Part shown: positions 1 to 6,962 of the stretch, piece after piece
How positions within the stretch are numbered: position 1 is the stretch's first letter
Layout: every line of letters begins with the position of its first letter
NCBI GenBank assembly: GCA_017989485.1
Contig: JAGNPU010000077.1
Location: 1-7,761 of the forward strand
Source: Neisseriaceae bacterium
Lineage (GTDB): Bacteria > Pseudomonadota > Gammaproteobacteria > Burkholderiales > Neisseriaceae
Length of the DNA: 7,761 nt
Direction of reading: 5' to 3'
Translations under genes and position numbers: made by a program
The notes under the pieces: model-generated
Told to the model about the DNA's origin: nothing
The model's database searches: none
Seen by the model: the letters and a program-made list of their open reading frames with translations, nothing else

Positions 1-92
1 GCCACCAGGGAGACGGCGGTGACCAAGAGTGACTCGTACACTAGGGCGAACAGGCGGCGGATAAAGGGGGCTGGAGGGGGCATTAAGCTCAT
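1..92 (-). CDS. RDD-family membrane protein, N-terminal fragment
   Basis: Only the first 30 codons are in the window; the gene runs off the left edge. The reading frame begins MSLMPPPAPFIRRLFALVYE and continues with a hydrophobic stretch (SLLVTAVSLV). An Arg-Arg pair followed by a Leu/Ala-rich helix with an acidic residue is how RDD-domain proteins usually begin, and such short multi-pass proteins are of mostly unknown function. Two starts are possible: ATG at 92, which overlaps the miaA stop as ATGA, and ATG at 83 in the same frame. I chose 92 because a 4-base overlap suits the packing of this cluster, but neither has a strong Shine-Dalgarno sequence. The family call rests on about 25 residues and is therefore tentative; another small membrane protein is possible. 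Confidence 0.55.
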   Translation of the reverse strand, partial: MSLMPPPAPFIRRLFALVYESLLVTAVSLV

Positions 93-1030
93 GCAGGGGT
101 CTTTCGGTCGATAAGGGCCAAGGTGGGTGTCAATAAGTCGGCTTGCGCGTAAGGATCAAGCGCCAGCTCATAATCTAGGCTGCGCAGCCAGGTCAGCTGG
201 CGTTTGGCCAGTTGGCGCGTGGCAATAATGCTTTTTTCGGTCATGCCCACCACGTCGTCGGCGCCGGCAAGATACTGCCAGGCTTGGCGATAGCCCACGC
301 AGCGCATAGAGGGCAGGTCGGCGTGTAGCTCAGGGTATTTGGCCTGTAGGGCTTGGACCTCATCAATAAAGCCGTTGGCCATCATGTTGTCAAAGCGTAG
401 TTTGATCTGGGCGTGTAAGCGGGCTCGGGCTTCTGGAATCAAGGCTACGGTGGTCAGGTTTAAATCAGGTTTGTTCGCCTGCTGGGCCTTAAAGTGCGCA
501 CTCAGGGGCCTGCCGGTGAGCAAAAACACCTCTAGGGCACGCTCTATGCGCTGGCTGTCGGCGCTCTGTAAGCGGGCCGCCGTGTCTGGGTCGACGTCCT
601 GTAGGCGTTGGTACAGGCCGGCTAAGCCAAGACGGGCCTTGTCGGCCTGTAGCTGAGCACGGACGCCGGCATCGGCGCTGGGCAAATCATTTAGCCCTTC
701 GGTAAGGGCTTTGTAATACATCATGGTGCCGCCCACGATGACGGGCAGCCGGCCTCGGGCCTGTATGGCCGGAATCAAGGCCAGGGCATCACGACAAAAA
801 TCGGCCGCGCTATAGCTGTCCATCGGGGAAATGATGTCGATGAGGTGGTGGGGCACCTGGGCCAGCTCGCTTGGGCTGGGCTTGGCGGTGCCAAGGTTCA
901 TGTCTTGATAAATCAGGGCCGAGTCCAGGCTGATGATTTCAATGTCGCGCACCTGGGCCAGGTCTAAGGCCAGCTGGGTTTTGCCGGAGGCGGTGGGGCC
1001 CAATAAGGCCAGTACTGAAGGTGGTTGCAC
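89..1030 (-). CDS. miaA: tRNA dimethylallyltransferase MiaA
   Basis: MiaA transfers the dimethylallyl group of DMAPP to N6 of A37 in tRNAs that read codons beginning with U; MiaB later methylthiolates the base. At 313 residues it has the normal family length. Visible motifs are the P-loop GPTASGKT (11-18), the DSALIYQDMNLGTAKP block (36-51) with the catalytic-type Asp36, PHHLIDIISP (60-69), GGTMMYYKAL (100-109), RIERALEV (161-168) and the C-terminal RQLAKRQLTWLR (272-283) that contacts tRNA. Translation starts at GTG (1030), directly after the two mutL stop codons. The next in-frame Met (residue 44) lies past the P-loop, so the GTG start is forced. A Shine-Dalgarno sequence (AGGGGG) lies inside the end of mutL, so translation is probably coupled. 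The mutL-miaA pairing is widely conserved in proteobacteria, including E. coli. Identification is secure. Confidence 0.97.
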   Translation of the reverse strand: MQPPSVLALLGPTASGKTQLALDLAQVRDIEIISLDSALIYQDMNLGTAKPSPSELAQVPHHLIDIISPMDSYSAADFCRDALALIPAIQARGRLPVIVGGTMMYYKALTEGLNDLPSADAGVRAQLQADKARLGLAGLYQRLQDVDPDTAARLQSADSQRIERALEVFLLTGRPLSAHFKAQQANKPDLNLTTVALIPEARARLHAQIKLRFDNMMANGFIDEVQALQAKYPELHADLPSMRCVGYRQAWQYLAGADDVVGMTEKSIIATRQLAKRQLTWLRSLDYELALDPYAQADLLTPTLALIDRKTPA

Positions 1031-1033
1031 TTA

Positions 1034-2929
1034 TTACTGCCCCCTCATGAACAGGCCGTCCAATTCGCTGATGGTGAGCTTCACCCAGGTGGGGCGGCCA
1101 TGGTTGCACTGGTTGGAGCGCGGCGTGGCCTCCATGTCGCGCAGCAGGGCGTTCATTTCCGGCAGCGTCAGCTGGCGGCCCGCGCGGATTGAGCCGTGGC
1201 AGGCCATGCTGGCCAATAGCTCGTTGCGCTTTTCCGTCAGGACGTGGCTGGCGCCATAGCTTTGGATGTCGGCCAAAATCGACTGGGCCAGCGCGACGTA
1301 GTCGCCCTTGGCCAGCATCAGCGGCACCGACCGCACGGCTATGGTGTGCTCGCCTAAGAGGGATAAGGCCAGGCCAAGCTGTTGCAAGGTGTCTTGGTGT
1401 TCGGTCACGGTGGCGGCCTCTAATGCCGTGGCGTCGAAAGAGGCGGGGATTAACAGGGTTTGCGTGGCCAGGTTGCCGTCGTCGAGCTGGGTTTTAAGGC
1501 GCTCATACGTCACCCGTTCGTGGGCGGCATGCATGTCGACCAAAATCAAGCCATTGTCTGCCTGAGCCAAAATGTAAATGCCGCACAGCTGTGCGATGGC
1601 ATAGCCTAAAGGGTGTTCTGGCGGGGCTGCTGCTTGGCCCGGCGCAGGCTCGGCCAGGCTGGCCTGAGCGGCCGCCATTTGGTCTAGCTCGGCTGGGCGT
1701 TGGTAGAGGGTGTCATAGGTATTGAGTGCCTCCTTAGCCTGAGACAGGCTTAAGGGGCGCTGATAGTGGGCCCCGCCGCTTTGTGGGCGAAACGGTGCGG
1801 GGGCAACGCCGCCACCGCTGCCTGAGCTGGCCCCGCCCTGTGCGGGGCGGGTTGGCGGCATGAAGGCGGCCATGGATTTGCCATCATCGCTGTTTAGGCC
1901 TAGGCCCAGCGCGGGTTGGCTAATCGACGGGCGTAGGTCGGCACGGGTATCGGCCAAGACCCGATTCAGGGCGTGAAACACCAGTTGGTGTATGGCCTGG
2001 CCTTCGCGAAAACGCACCTCGGTTTTGGTCGGGTGGACGTTGACGTCCACCAGTTCCGGCGGCATGGTCAAAAACAGCGCAAAGGCGGGCGTGAGCTCGT
2101 GGTGCAACACGTCGCGGTAAGCCTGCTTGGCCGCGTGAAACAGCACTTTGTCGCGGACAAAGCGGCCGTTGACGTAGAAATACTGCTTGTCGGTTTTGCC
2201 CTTGCTGTAGGTGGGGCTAGAAATATAGCCGCTCAACGACATCATGCCTTCTTGAGCGGGCACGGTTAAGGCTGCGGCCTTAAAGTCTTCGCCCAAAATG
2301 GCGGCGGCCCGGTCTAGGCCAGACTGTACCGGCAGGCTGAGGGTTTGTTTGCCGTTGTGGCGTACTGAAAAGGCAATGTGCGGATAGGCCAGAGCAATGC
2401 GCTGAATGGCACTGAAGCAGTGGGCGTATTCGGTGTTGTCCGATTTTAAAAACTTACGCCGTGCCGGGGTGTTGAAGTAGATGTCCACGATTTCAACCGT
2501 GGTGCCCAGATTGTGCGCCGTGGGGCTGACGGGATGCAGTTTGCCGTCGATGGCCATGATTTGGTGGCCGTGCTCGCCGTCGGCGTGCTTGCTGCTGAGG
2601 GTCAGGCGGCTGACGGCGGCAATGCTGGCCAGCCCCTCGCCGCGAAAGCCCATGGACTGAACGTGTTCTAAATCGTGTAGGCTTTTGATCTTGCTGGTGG
2701 CGTGGCGGTGTAGGGCCAAGGCCAGGTCGTCGGCCAGCATGCCGCTGCCGTTGTCGCTGACGCGCATCAGCTTGGTGCCGCCGTTGACCAGTTCGATCTG
2801 AATGTCGGTGGCACCGGCGTCGATGCTGTTTTCCAGAATTTCTTTGAGGGCGTTGGCCGGGCGTTCAACCACTTCGCCAGCCGCAATCTGGTTGATGAGG
2901 TGGTCAGGTAATTGAATGATGTGGCTCAT
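1034..2929 (-). CDS. mutL: DNA mismatch repair protein MutL (endonuclease type)
   Basis: MutL links mismatch recognition by MutS to strand removal. The 631-residue protein has the GHKL ATPase domain at the N terminus: [13 protein letters not shown] (29-41, with Glu30 as the expected catalytic base and Asn34 as metal ligand), DNGSGM (59-64), HATSK (76-80) and GFRGEGL (94-100). Lys302 in HPTKTEVRF matches the lysine that contacts ATP from the second subdomain. A Gly/Ser/Pro/Ala-rich linker covers about 335-435. The C-terminal domain carries [12 protein letters not shown] (465-476), which fits DMHA(X)2E(X)4E, plus ACHGS (576-580) and CNHGRP (608-613). These are metal-site motifs of MutL proteins that nick DNA themselves, so no MutH partner is needed. 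The start overlaps the upstream dedA-family stop as ATGA, implying coupled translation. The gene ends with TAA TAA just before miaA. Confidence 0.98.
   Translation of the reverse strand: MSHIIQLPDHLINQIAAGEVVERPANALKEILENSIDAGATDIQIELVNGGTKLMRVSDNGSGMLADDLALALHRHATSKIKSLHDLEHVQSMGFRGEGLASIAAVSRLTLSSKHADGEHGHQIMAIDGKLHPVSPTAHNLGTTVEIVDIYFNTPARRKFLKSDNTEYAHCFSAIQRIALAYPHIAFSVRHNGKQTLSLPVQSGLDRAAAILGEDFKAAALTVPAQEGMMSLSGYISSPTYSKGKTDKQYFYVNGRFVRDKVLFHAAKQAYRDVLHHELTPAFALFLTMPPELVDVNVHPTKTEVRFREGQAIHQLVFHALNRVLADTRADLRPSISQPALGLGLNSDDGKSMAAFMPPTRPAQGGASSGSGGGVAPAPFRPQSGGAHYQRPLSLSQAKEALNTYDTLYQRPAELDQMAAAQASLAEPAPGQAAAPPEHPLGYAIAQLCGIYILAQADNGLILVDMHAAHERVTYERLKTQLDDGNLATQTLLIPASFDATALEAATVTEHQDTLQQLGLALSLLGEHTIAVRSVPLMLAKGDYVALAQSILADIQSYGASHVLTEKRNELLASMACHGSIRAGRQLTLPEMNALLRDMEATPRSNQCNHGRPTWVKLTISELDGLFMRGQ
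1040..1045 (-). promoter_or_regulatory. Ribosome binding site for the miaA GTG start
   Basis: On the minus strand AGGGGG lies 9 bases before the GTG codon of miaA. It is embedded in the last mutL codons (Met-Arg-Gly-Gln) and supports the non-ATG start. Confidence 0.6.
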
Positions 2930-3594
2930 GACTTTTGGCTACCTTTACGATGGCGGACATACTCAAACACGCCAGGCAAAATAGACAGGATGATGATGCC
3001 CAACATGATGAGAGACAGGTTTTTTTTCACAATCTCTAGGTTACCAAATAAATAGCCGGCTGTGGCAAACAGCAGGACCCAAATAATGCCGCCGGTCACG
3101 TTATAGGTCAGAAATTTACGGTAAGACATTTTGCCCATGCCGGCCACAAAGGGGGCGAACGTGCGCACTATGGGCACGAAACGGGCAATGATGATGGTTT
3201 TGCCGCCGTGTTTTTCATAGAACTCATGGGTTTTGGCCAGATGGCTTTGCTTGAATATTTTCGAATTTGGGTTGCTGAACAGCTTGGCCCCTAGGGCTTT
3301 GCCGACGGCATAGTTGACCGTGTCGCCGAGAATGGCGGCCACAATGAGCAGGCCCATCATCAGGTAAATATTCATTTCACCCAGGGCCGCAATGCTGCCG
3401 GCCATGAACAAGAGGGAATCGCCTGGCAAAAAAGGCGTCACAATCAGGCCGGTTTCACAGAAAATAATCAAAAACAGAATCAGATAAATATAGGGCCCGT
3501 AGTTTTGGCTCAGTTCAAGCAGGTGGACGTCTAAGTGCAAGAAGTAATCAAAAACGAGGGTGATGAAGTCCATCAGGTAGGCGAGCAATTCCAT
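2926..3594 (-). CDS. DedA-family inner-membrane protein (YqjA/YghB-like)
   Basis: DedA proteins are multi-pass inner-membrane proteins linked to membrane potential, envelope integrity, drug and alkali tolerance and, in recent work, lipid-carrier recycling. From ATG 3594 the protein has 222 residues, close to E. coli YqjA and YghB. It shows the family motifs [19 protein letters not shown] (about 45-63) and [22 protein letters not shown] (about 128-149). Glu47, Asp59, Arg138 and Arg144 line up, with one constant offset, with the four residues I recall as essential in YqjA (E39, D51, R130, R136). Hydrophobic segments lie near 34-50, 58-72, 78-98, 166-182 and 193-212. An ATG at 3600 is also in frame; I prefer 3594 because the only purine-rich site (TTAGAG) is 6 bases from it. 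The gene starts right after the secF terminator and overlaps mutL by 4 bases. Substrate unknown. Confidence 0.9.
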   Translation of the reverse strand: MELLAYLMDFITLVFDYFLHLDVHLLELSQNYGPYIYLILFLIIFCETGLIVTPFLPGDSLLFMAGSIAALGEMNIYLMMGLLIVAAILGDTVNYAVGKALGAKLFSNPNSKIFKQSHLAKTHEFYEKHGGKTIIIARFVPIVRTFAPFVAGMGKMSYRKFLTYNVTGGIIWVLLFATAGYLFGNLEIVKKNLSLIMLGIIILSILPGVFEYVRHRKGSQKS

Positions 3595-3600
3595 GAGCAT

Positions 3601-3606
3601 CTCTAA
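3601..3606 (-). promoter_or_regulatory. Weak ribosome binding site of the dedA-family gene
   Basis: TTAGAG on the minus strand touches the first ATG (3600) but is 6 bases from the second (3594), favouring the second as start. It follows the T-run of the upstream terminator directly. Match to the Shine-Dalgarno consensus is partial. Confidence 0.35.
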
Positions 3607-3610
3607 GAAA

Positions 3611-3632
3611 AAGGTTGCCCGAAGGCAACCTT
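3611..3632 (-). terminator. Rho-independent terminator after secF (UUCG loop)
   Basis: A perfect 9-bp stem, AAGGTTGCC paired with GGCAACCTT, closes a TTCG loop on a C-G pair, the very stable C(UUCG)G tetraloop in RNA. On the minus strand the 3' arm runs into TTTTTCTT. The stem begins 7 bases after the secF stop codon. It most likely ends the yajC-secD-secF transcript or lets only part of it read on into the dedA-mutL-miaA cluster. Confidence 0.9.
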
Positions 3633-3639
3633 ATGGGGA

Positions 3640-4575
3640 TTAAACGACGGCTTCTTCTTTTTTCTTCACCGGTTTGATCAGGCTTTCGCGGCTGAGGCCG
3701 AAGAACAGCAACATCGGGCTGGCCACCAAAACGGAAGAGTACACGCCAAACACAATGCCAATGGTCAAGGCCATGGCAAAGCCGTGTAGGGCATCGCCAC
3801 CGAAGACCAGCATCGAGATCACCATGGCCTCGGTTGAGGCGTGGGTAATGATGGTACGGCTCATGGTCGAGGTAATCGCATTGTCGATGACTTCCGGCAC
3901 GGAGTGATTGCGCATGCCCGGCTTGCGGAAGTTTTCGCGAATTCGGTCAAACACCACCACCGATTCGTTCACCGAATAGCCCAGCACGGCCAAAATACCG
4001 GCCAATACCGTCAGCGAGAATTCCCACTGGAAAAGGGCGAAACAGCCCAAAATAATCACCACGTCATGCATGTTGGCGATGATGGCAGACACCGCAAAGC
4101 GCCACTCAAAGCGCACCGACAGGTAAATAATAATACCTAGGCAGACAAAGCCGATGGCCAATAGGCCGTGATTGACCAGCTCTTCACCCACCTGTGGGCC
4201 AATAAATTCGACTTTACGCAGCTGAACGTCTGGGCTTTCAGCCTTCAGGATTTGCATCACCTGTTCAGACAGTTGGGCAGAGTTCATGCCTTCCTTATTG
4301 GGCAGGCGAATCATCACGTCTTTGGTGGTGCCCAGAGCCTGTACCGACGCCGTGCCCAAGTCGAGCTTGTTGACTTCGTCACGGGTTTTGTTGAGGTCGC
4401 TGCCCTGGCTGTATTGCACTTCCATCACCGTCCCCCCGGTAAACTCTACCGAGAAGTTCAGGCCTTTGGTGAATAAGAACACCACGGCCACCACAAAGGT
4501 GGCCAGCGAGATAAACGTCGTGAGCTTGCCATAGCTCATGAACGGAATGTCGCGTTTGATTTTAAAGAATTCCAT
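3640..4575 (-). CDS. secF: Protein translocase subunit SecF
   Basis: SecF pairs with SecD in the inner membrane and uses the proton gradient to pull exported proteins out of the SecYEG channel. At 311 residues it has normal length. The first membrane helix is at about 17-36, followed by the SecF-type FTGGT (45-49) and a periplasmic P4-like domain (about 40-135) ending VEFIGPQVGEEL. Five more helices follow at about 136-292. The conserved GYSVNESVVVFDRIRENFR block is at 199-217 and SRTIIT at 239-244. Glu204 stands where the proton-relay Asp is expected in this block; Arg240 matches its arginine partner. The tail is lysine-rich (PVKKKEE). The start lies 5 bases after the secD stop, with AAGGAA inside the end of secD as ribosome site, so the two are probably translated together at similar levels. 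A strong terminator follows. Confidence 0.98.
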   Translation of the reverse strand: MEFFKIKRDIPFMSYGKLTTFISLATFVVAVVFLFTKGLNFSVEFTGGTVMEVQYSQGSDLNKTRDEVNKLDLGTASVQALGTTKDVMIRLPNKEGMNSAQLSEQVMQILKAESPDVQLRKVEFIGPQVGEELVNHGLLAIGFVCLGIIIYLSVRFEWRFAVSAIIANMHDVVIILGCFALFQWEFSLTVLAGILAVLGYSVNESVVVFDRIRENFRKPGMRNHSVPEVIDNAITSTMSRTIITHASTEAMVISMLVFGGDALHGFAMALTIGIVFGVYSSVLVASPMLLFFGLSRESLIKPVKKKEEAVV

Positions 4576-4580
4576 TATGC

Positions 4581-6494
4581 TTATTCCTTGTTGCTGCCAG
4601 CACGGAGGCTGTCGTCTTCAGGGCGCCAAACCGAACCGATGGACACTTTTTTGAGGCGGTGACGACGGCCGTACCAAATGTTCACAAACGAGCGAGACAC
4701 CATGACTGAGGTAAACATCGAGGTCACAATACCAATACAATGCACCACGGCAAAGCCGCGTACGGGGCCAGAACCAAACACCAACAGGGCCAAGCCAGCG
4801 ATCAGCGAGGTCACGTTAGAGTCCACAATCGTGGCCCAAGCGTGTTTGTAGCCTGCGTTAATCGCCATTTGTGGCGGGGCGCCGGCGCGCAGCTCTTCGC
4901 GTATGCGCTCGTTAATCAATACGTTGGCGTCAATGGCCATGCCTAAGGTCAGGGCAATCGCCGCAATCCCTGGCAGGGTTAAGGTCAGCTGCAGCATCGA
5001 CAAAATGGCAATCAGCAACACCAGGTTATAGGTCAGTGACAGCACCGAGAACACGCCAAAGGTGCGGTAATACAGCATCATGAAGCCGCCGACCACGATA
5101 AAGCCCCATAGGGTAGAGTGGAAGCCCTTGGTGATGTTTTCCTGTCCTAGGCTAGGGCCAATGGTGCGTTCTTCGACGATGTTCATCGGCGCAGCCAAAG
5201 AGCCAGAGCGCAGCAGCAAGGCCACGTCATTTGCTTCGGCGCTGTTCATGCTGCCTGAAATTTGCACGCGGCCATTGGGGATTTCAGATTGAATCACCGG
5301 CGCCGTCACCACTTCTGACTTTTTGGTAAAGGTCACAGGGGCGGTTGGGTCGTCGCTTTTGTTCGGCACCTGTTCAATCAAGACCATGGCCATGCGTTTT
5401 TTCAGGTTGTTACGGGTCAGGTCGCGGAATATGCTGGCCCCGGTCGAGTCCAGATTAATCGCCACGGCGGCCGCGCCTTTTTCGTCAAAAGACGGTTGGG
5501 CATCGTTGATGTTGTCGCCGGTCAGTTCAACCTGACGGTTGATCAAAATCGGGCGATCGCCGCCTGGGCCGGTCTCTGACAAGAGTTCATAACCCACGGG
5601 CACGTTGCCGTCTAAGGCTTGTTGCATCATGGCGGCATCGTCTTCGACGCGGCGTACTTCTAAGGTGGCGGTGCGCCCTAAAATGTCTTTGGCCTTGGCC
5701 GTGTCTTGAATGCCAGGCAGCTGTACCACAATGCGGTCAGGACCAGCCTGTTGTATCACCGGTTCGGCCACGCCCAATTCATTGACGCGGTTGTGCAGCG
5801 TGCTCATGTTTTGCTTCACCGCATCGTCTTGGATTTTGGTGATTAAGGCTTCAGGCATGCTCAGGGTAATGCCGCGCTCGCCGTCGTTGGTGAGGGTCAC
5901 TTCCGGCAGCTCTTTGGCCAACACGCGCAGGGCTTTTGTTTGGCTCTCGGCGTCTTGTAACGGCACGACTAAGGCATTGTCCACGGTGCGGATGCTGCCG
6001 TAGCGAATTTTTTCGTTTCTGAGGGTGCGGCGAATGTCGCCTGCGTAGCGCTCAAGTTTTTTCTCCACGGCCGCTTTTTTGTCAACCTGCAACAAAAAGT
6101 GTACGCCACCGCGTAAGTCTAGGCCCAAGAACATCGGGTTGGCCTTGATGTTGGCCATCCAGGTAGGGCTGTCTGGCAATAGGTTTAAGGCGGTAATGTA
6201 GCCTTCACCCAAGCTGTCCTCGATGAGGTCGCGCGCCTTAAGCTGCGCTTCAGCATTCAATAAGCGAACCTTAAGGCTGTTGCCATCAAGGTAAATGCCA
6301 TTGGTTTGGATGTTGTTTTGCTGTAATTCAGCCTCGATTTGCGCCATGGTGTCTTCGTTGATCACGATAGACTGGCGGTTGGTGGAGACTTGGACGGCCG
6401 GGGTTTCGCCAAATAAATTGGGCACGGCATAGACACAGCTCACCACGAATACCACGAGGATGATGAGGTATTTCCAAATAGGATATCGGTTCAT
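4581..6494 (-). CDS. secD: Protein translocase subunit SecD
   Basis: SecD is the larger partner of SecF; its periplasmic head binds and releases translocating chains. From ATG 6494 it has 637 residues, near the 615 of E. coli SecD. One helix lies at about 7-24 (YPIWKYLIILVVFVVSCVYA), then a large periplasmic region including LGLDLRGGVHFLLQVD (123-138), LHNRVNELGVAEPVIQQAG (233-251) and RIVVQLPGIQD (254-264). Five helices follow at about 460-603. GMAIDANVLINERIREE (518-534) holds Asp522, the expected proton-relay residue (D519 in E. coli). An in-frame TTG would add 17 residues, but Met 6494 is preferred: TAAGG lies 6 bases before it and the protein then opens in the usual MNRYPxWK style. It follows yajC after about 60 bases that hold a hairpin. 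Confidence 0.98.
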   Translation of the reverse strand: MNRYPIWKYLIILVVFVVSCVYAVPNLFGETPAVQVSTNRQSIVINEDTMAQIEAELQQNNIQTNGIYLDGNSLKVRLLNAEAQLKARDLIEDSLGEGYITALNLLPDSPTWMANIKANPMFLGLDLRGGVHFLLQVDKKAAVEKKLERYAGDIRRTLRNEKIRYGSIRTVDNALVVPLQDAESQTKALRVLAKELPEVTLTNDGERGITLSMPEALITKIQDDAVKQNMSTLHNRVNELGVAEPVIQQAGPDRIVVQLPGIQDTAKAKDILGRTATLEVRRVEDDAAMMQQALDGNVPVGYELLSETGPGGDRPILINRQVELTGDNINDAQPSFDEKGAAAVAINLDSTGASIFRDLTRNNLKKRMAMVLIEQVPNKSDDPTAPVTFTKKSEVVTAPVIQSEIPNGRVQISGSMNSAEANDVALLLRSGSLAAPMNIVEERTIGPSLGQENITKGFHSTLWGFIVVGGFMMLYYRTFGVFSVLSLTYNLVLLIAILSMLQLTLTLPGIAAIALTLGMAIDANVLINERIREELRAGAPPQMAINAGYKHAWATIVDSNVTSLIAGLALLVFGSGPVRGFAVVHCIGIVTSMFTSVMVSRSFVNIWYGRRHRLKKVSIGSVWRPEDDSLRAGSNKE

Positions 6495-6500
6495 TGTCAA

Positions 6501-6505
6501 CCTTA
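6501..6505 (-). promoter_or_regulatory. Ribosome binding site that fixes the secD start
   Basis: TAAGG on the minus strand is 6 bases before ATG 6494. It supports this start over the longer TTG-initiated frame. Its TAA is also the stop of a possible 11-codon reading frame (6503-6538). Confidence 0.7.
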
Positions 6506-6518
6506 CAAAAAGCAATAA

Positions 6519-6535
6519 GCCGCAACGAGTGCGGC
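6519..6535 (-). other. GC-rich hairpin between yajC and secD
   Basis: GCCGCA and TGCGGC form a 6-bp stem around a 5-base loop. On the minus strand it is followed by TTATTGCTTTTTG, so the T-run starts about 7 bases after the stem. That is a poor fit to a full terminator. It could be a partial terminator, an attenuator, or an RNA-stability element that sets secD-secF expression apart from yajC. Confidence 0.45.
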
Positions 6536-6553
6536 CATAAAACAAGGGGTTTT

Positions 6554-6853
6554 TTAGTTTTCCACGATGCTGGCGATGGCGGAACGTTCAATTTGAACTT
6601 CAACACCGGCGGCGATTTCAATGGTAAAGAAGCGTTCGTCAACCTTGGTGATTTTGCCGGCAATGCCTGAGCTGGTGATCACTTTGGTGCCGCGCGTCAA
6701 TTCTGAAATCATTTTTTGATGATTTTTAAATTTCTTTTGCTGTGGGCGCATGATTAAGAAGTAGAACACCACTAAAATCAGCAATAAAGGGGCGAACTGA
6801 GTAATCAAGCTGCCTGTGCCAGCGGCGTCAGCGGCGAATGCGAAATCGATCAT
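6554..6853 (-). CDS. yajC: Sec translocon accessory protein YajC
   Basis: YajC is a small inner-membrane protein that associates with SecD-SecF (and YidC) near the SecYEG channel; it is not essential in E. coli. The 99-residue product has a short N-terminal region, one membrane helix at about 19-35 (FAPLLLILVVFYFLIMRP), the family hallmark MRPQQKK (35-41), and a cytoplasmic domain with RGTKVITSSGIAGKITKVDE (54-73). Length matches the family, about 110 in E. coli. The start ATG has AGGA 8 bases upstream. It is the first gene after tgt and the likely first gene of the yajC-secD-secF transcript, with candidate promoters in the 154-base gap before it. Confidence 0.97.
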   Translation of the reverse strand: MIDFAFAADAAGTGSLITQFAPLLLILVVFYFLIMRPQQKKFKNHQKMISELTRGTKVITSSGIAGKITKVDERFFTIEIAAGVEVQIERSAIASIVEN

Positions 6854-6886
6854 TTTTTTTATCCTGTACGTCGGTTATATAAACAA

Positions 6887-6912
6887 TGGGCTATTTTATA
6901 GGGGCTAGCCCA
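6887..6912. repeat. Inverted repeat over the candidate yajC promoter
   Basis: TGGGCTA (6887-6893) and TAGCCCA (6906-6912) form a perfect 7-bp inverted repeat with 12 bases between. A 10-base palindrome, GGGCTAGCCC (6902-6911), overlaps the right arm. The arms flank the candidate -10 element. They could be an operator or, in RNA read from tgt, a hairpin followed by T-rich TTGTTTATAT that acts as a weak terminator. Confidence 0.4.
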
Positions 6913-6921
6913 AATTTCCAA
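6893..6921 (-). promoter_or_regulatory. Candidate sigma70 promoter for yajC-secD-secF
   Basis: On the minus strand a -35-like TTGGAA (6916-6921, 4 of 6 consensus bases) and a -10-like TAAAAT (6893-6898, 5 of 6) are 17 bases apart. Transcription would start near 6886, giving a leader of about 30 bases before the yajC ATG. Prediction by eye only. Confidence 0.4.
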
Positions 6922-6932
6922 GTGATTTTGTC

Positions 6933-6962
6933 ATTATTCAGCGGTTCTTCAGCAAAATACAA
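6933..6962 (-). promoter_or_regulatory. Second candidate promoter upstream of yajC
   Basis: TTGTAT (6957-6962, 4 of 6) and AATAAT (6933-6938, 5 of 6) are 18 bases apart on the minus strand. It is an alternative or additional start point about 40 bases upstream of the first candidate; AT-richness makes a chance match likely. Confidence 0.22.

Noticed and set aside
465..540. Possible mobile element, CRISPR array or RNA gene anywhere in the window (example region scanned for repeats)
   Set aside because: No transposase, regular spaced repeats, tRNA-like folds or rRNA sequence were found; gene content is continuous housekeeping genes.
5248..5259. A DNA-uptake-like 12-mer, ATGCTGCCTGAA, 11 of 12 to the Simonsiella-type uptake sequence
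   Set aside because: It is a single copy inside secD at conserved codons (Ser-Gly-Ser-Met), no other near-exact copy was seen, and the canonical Neisseria GCCGTCTGAA is absent. A genome-wide count would decide.
6495..6545. A 17-residue N-terminal extension of SecD from TTG 6545
   Set aside because: It would read through the intergenic hairpin. Met 6494 has a well-placed TAAGG and gives the normal SecD N terminus.
6328..6663. Minus-strand frame of 111 codons spanning the yajC/secD junction
   Set aside because: It overlaps both yajC and secD out of frame, has no family resemblance, and is a shadow.
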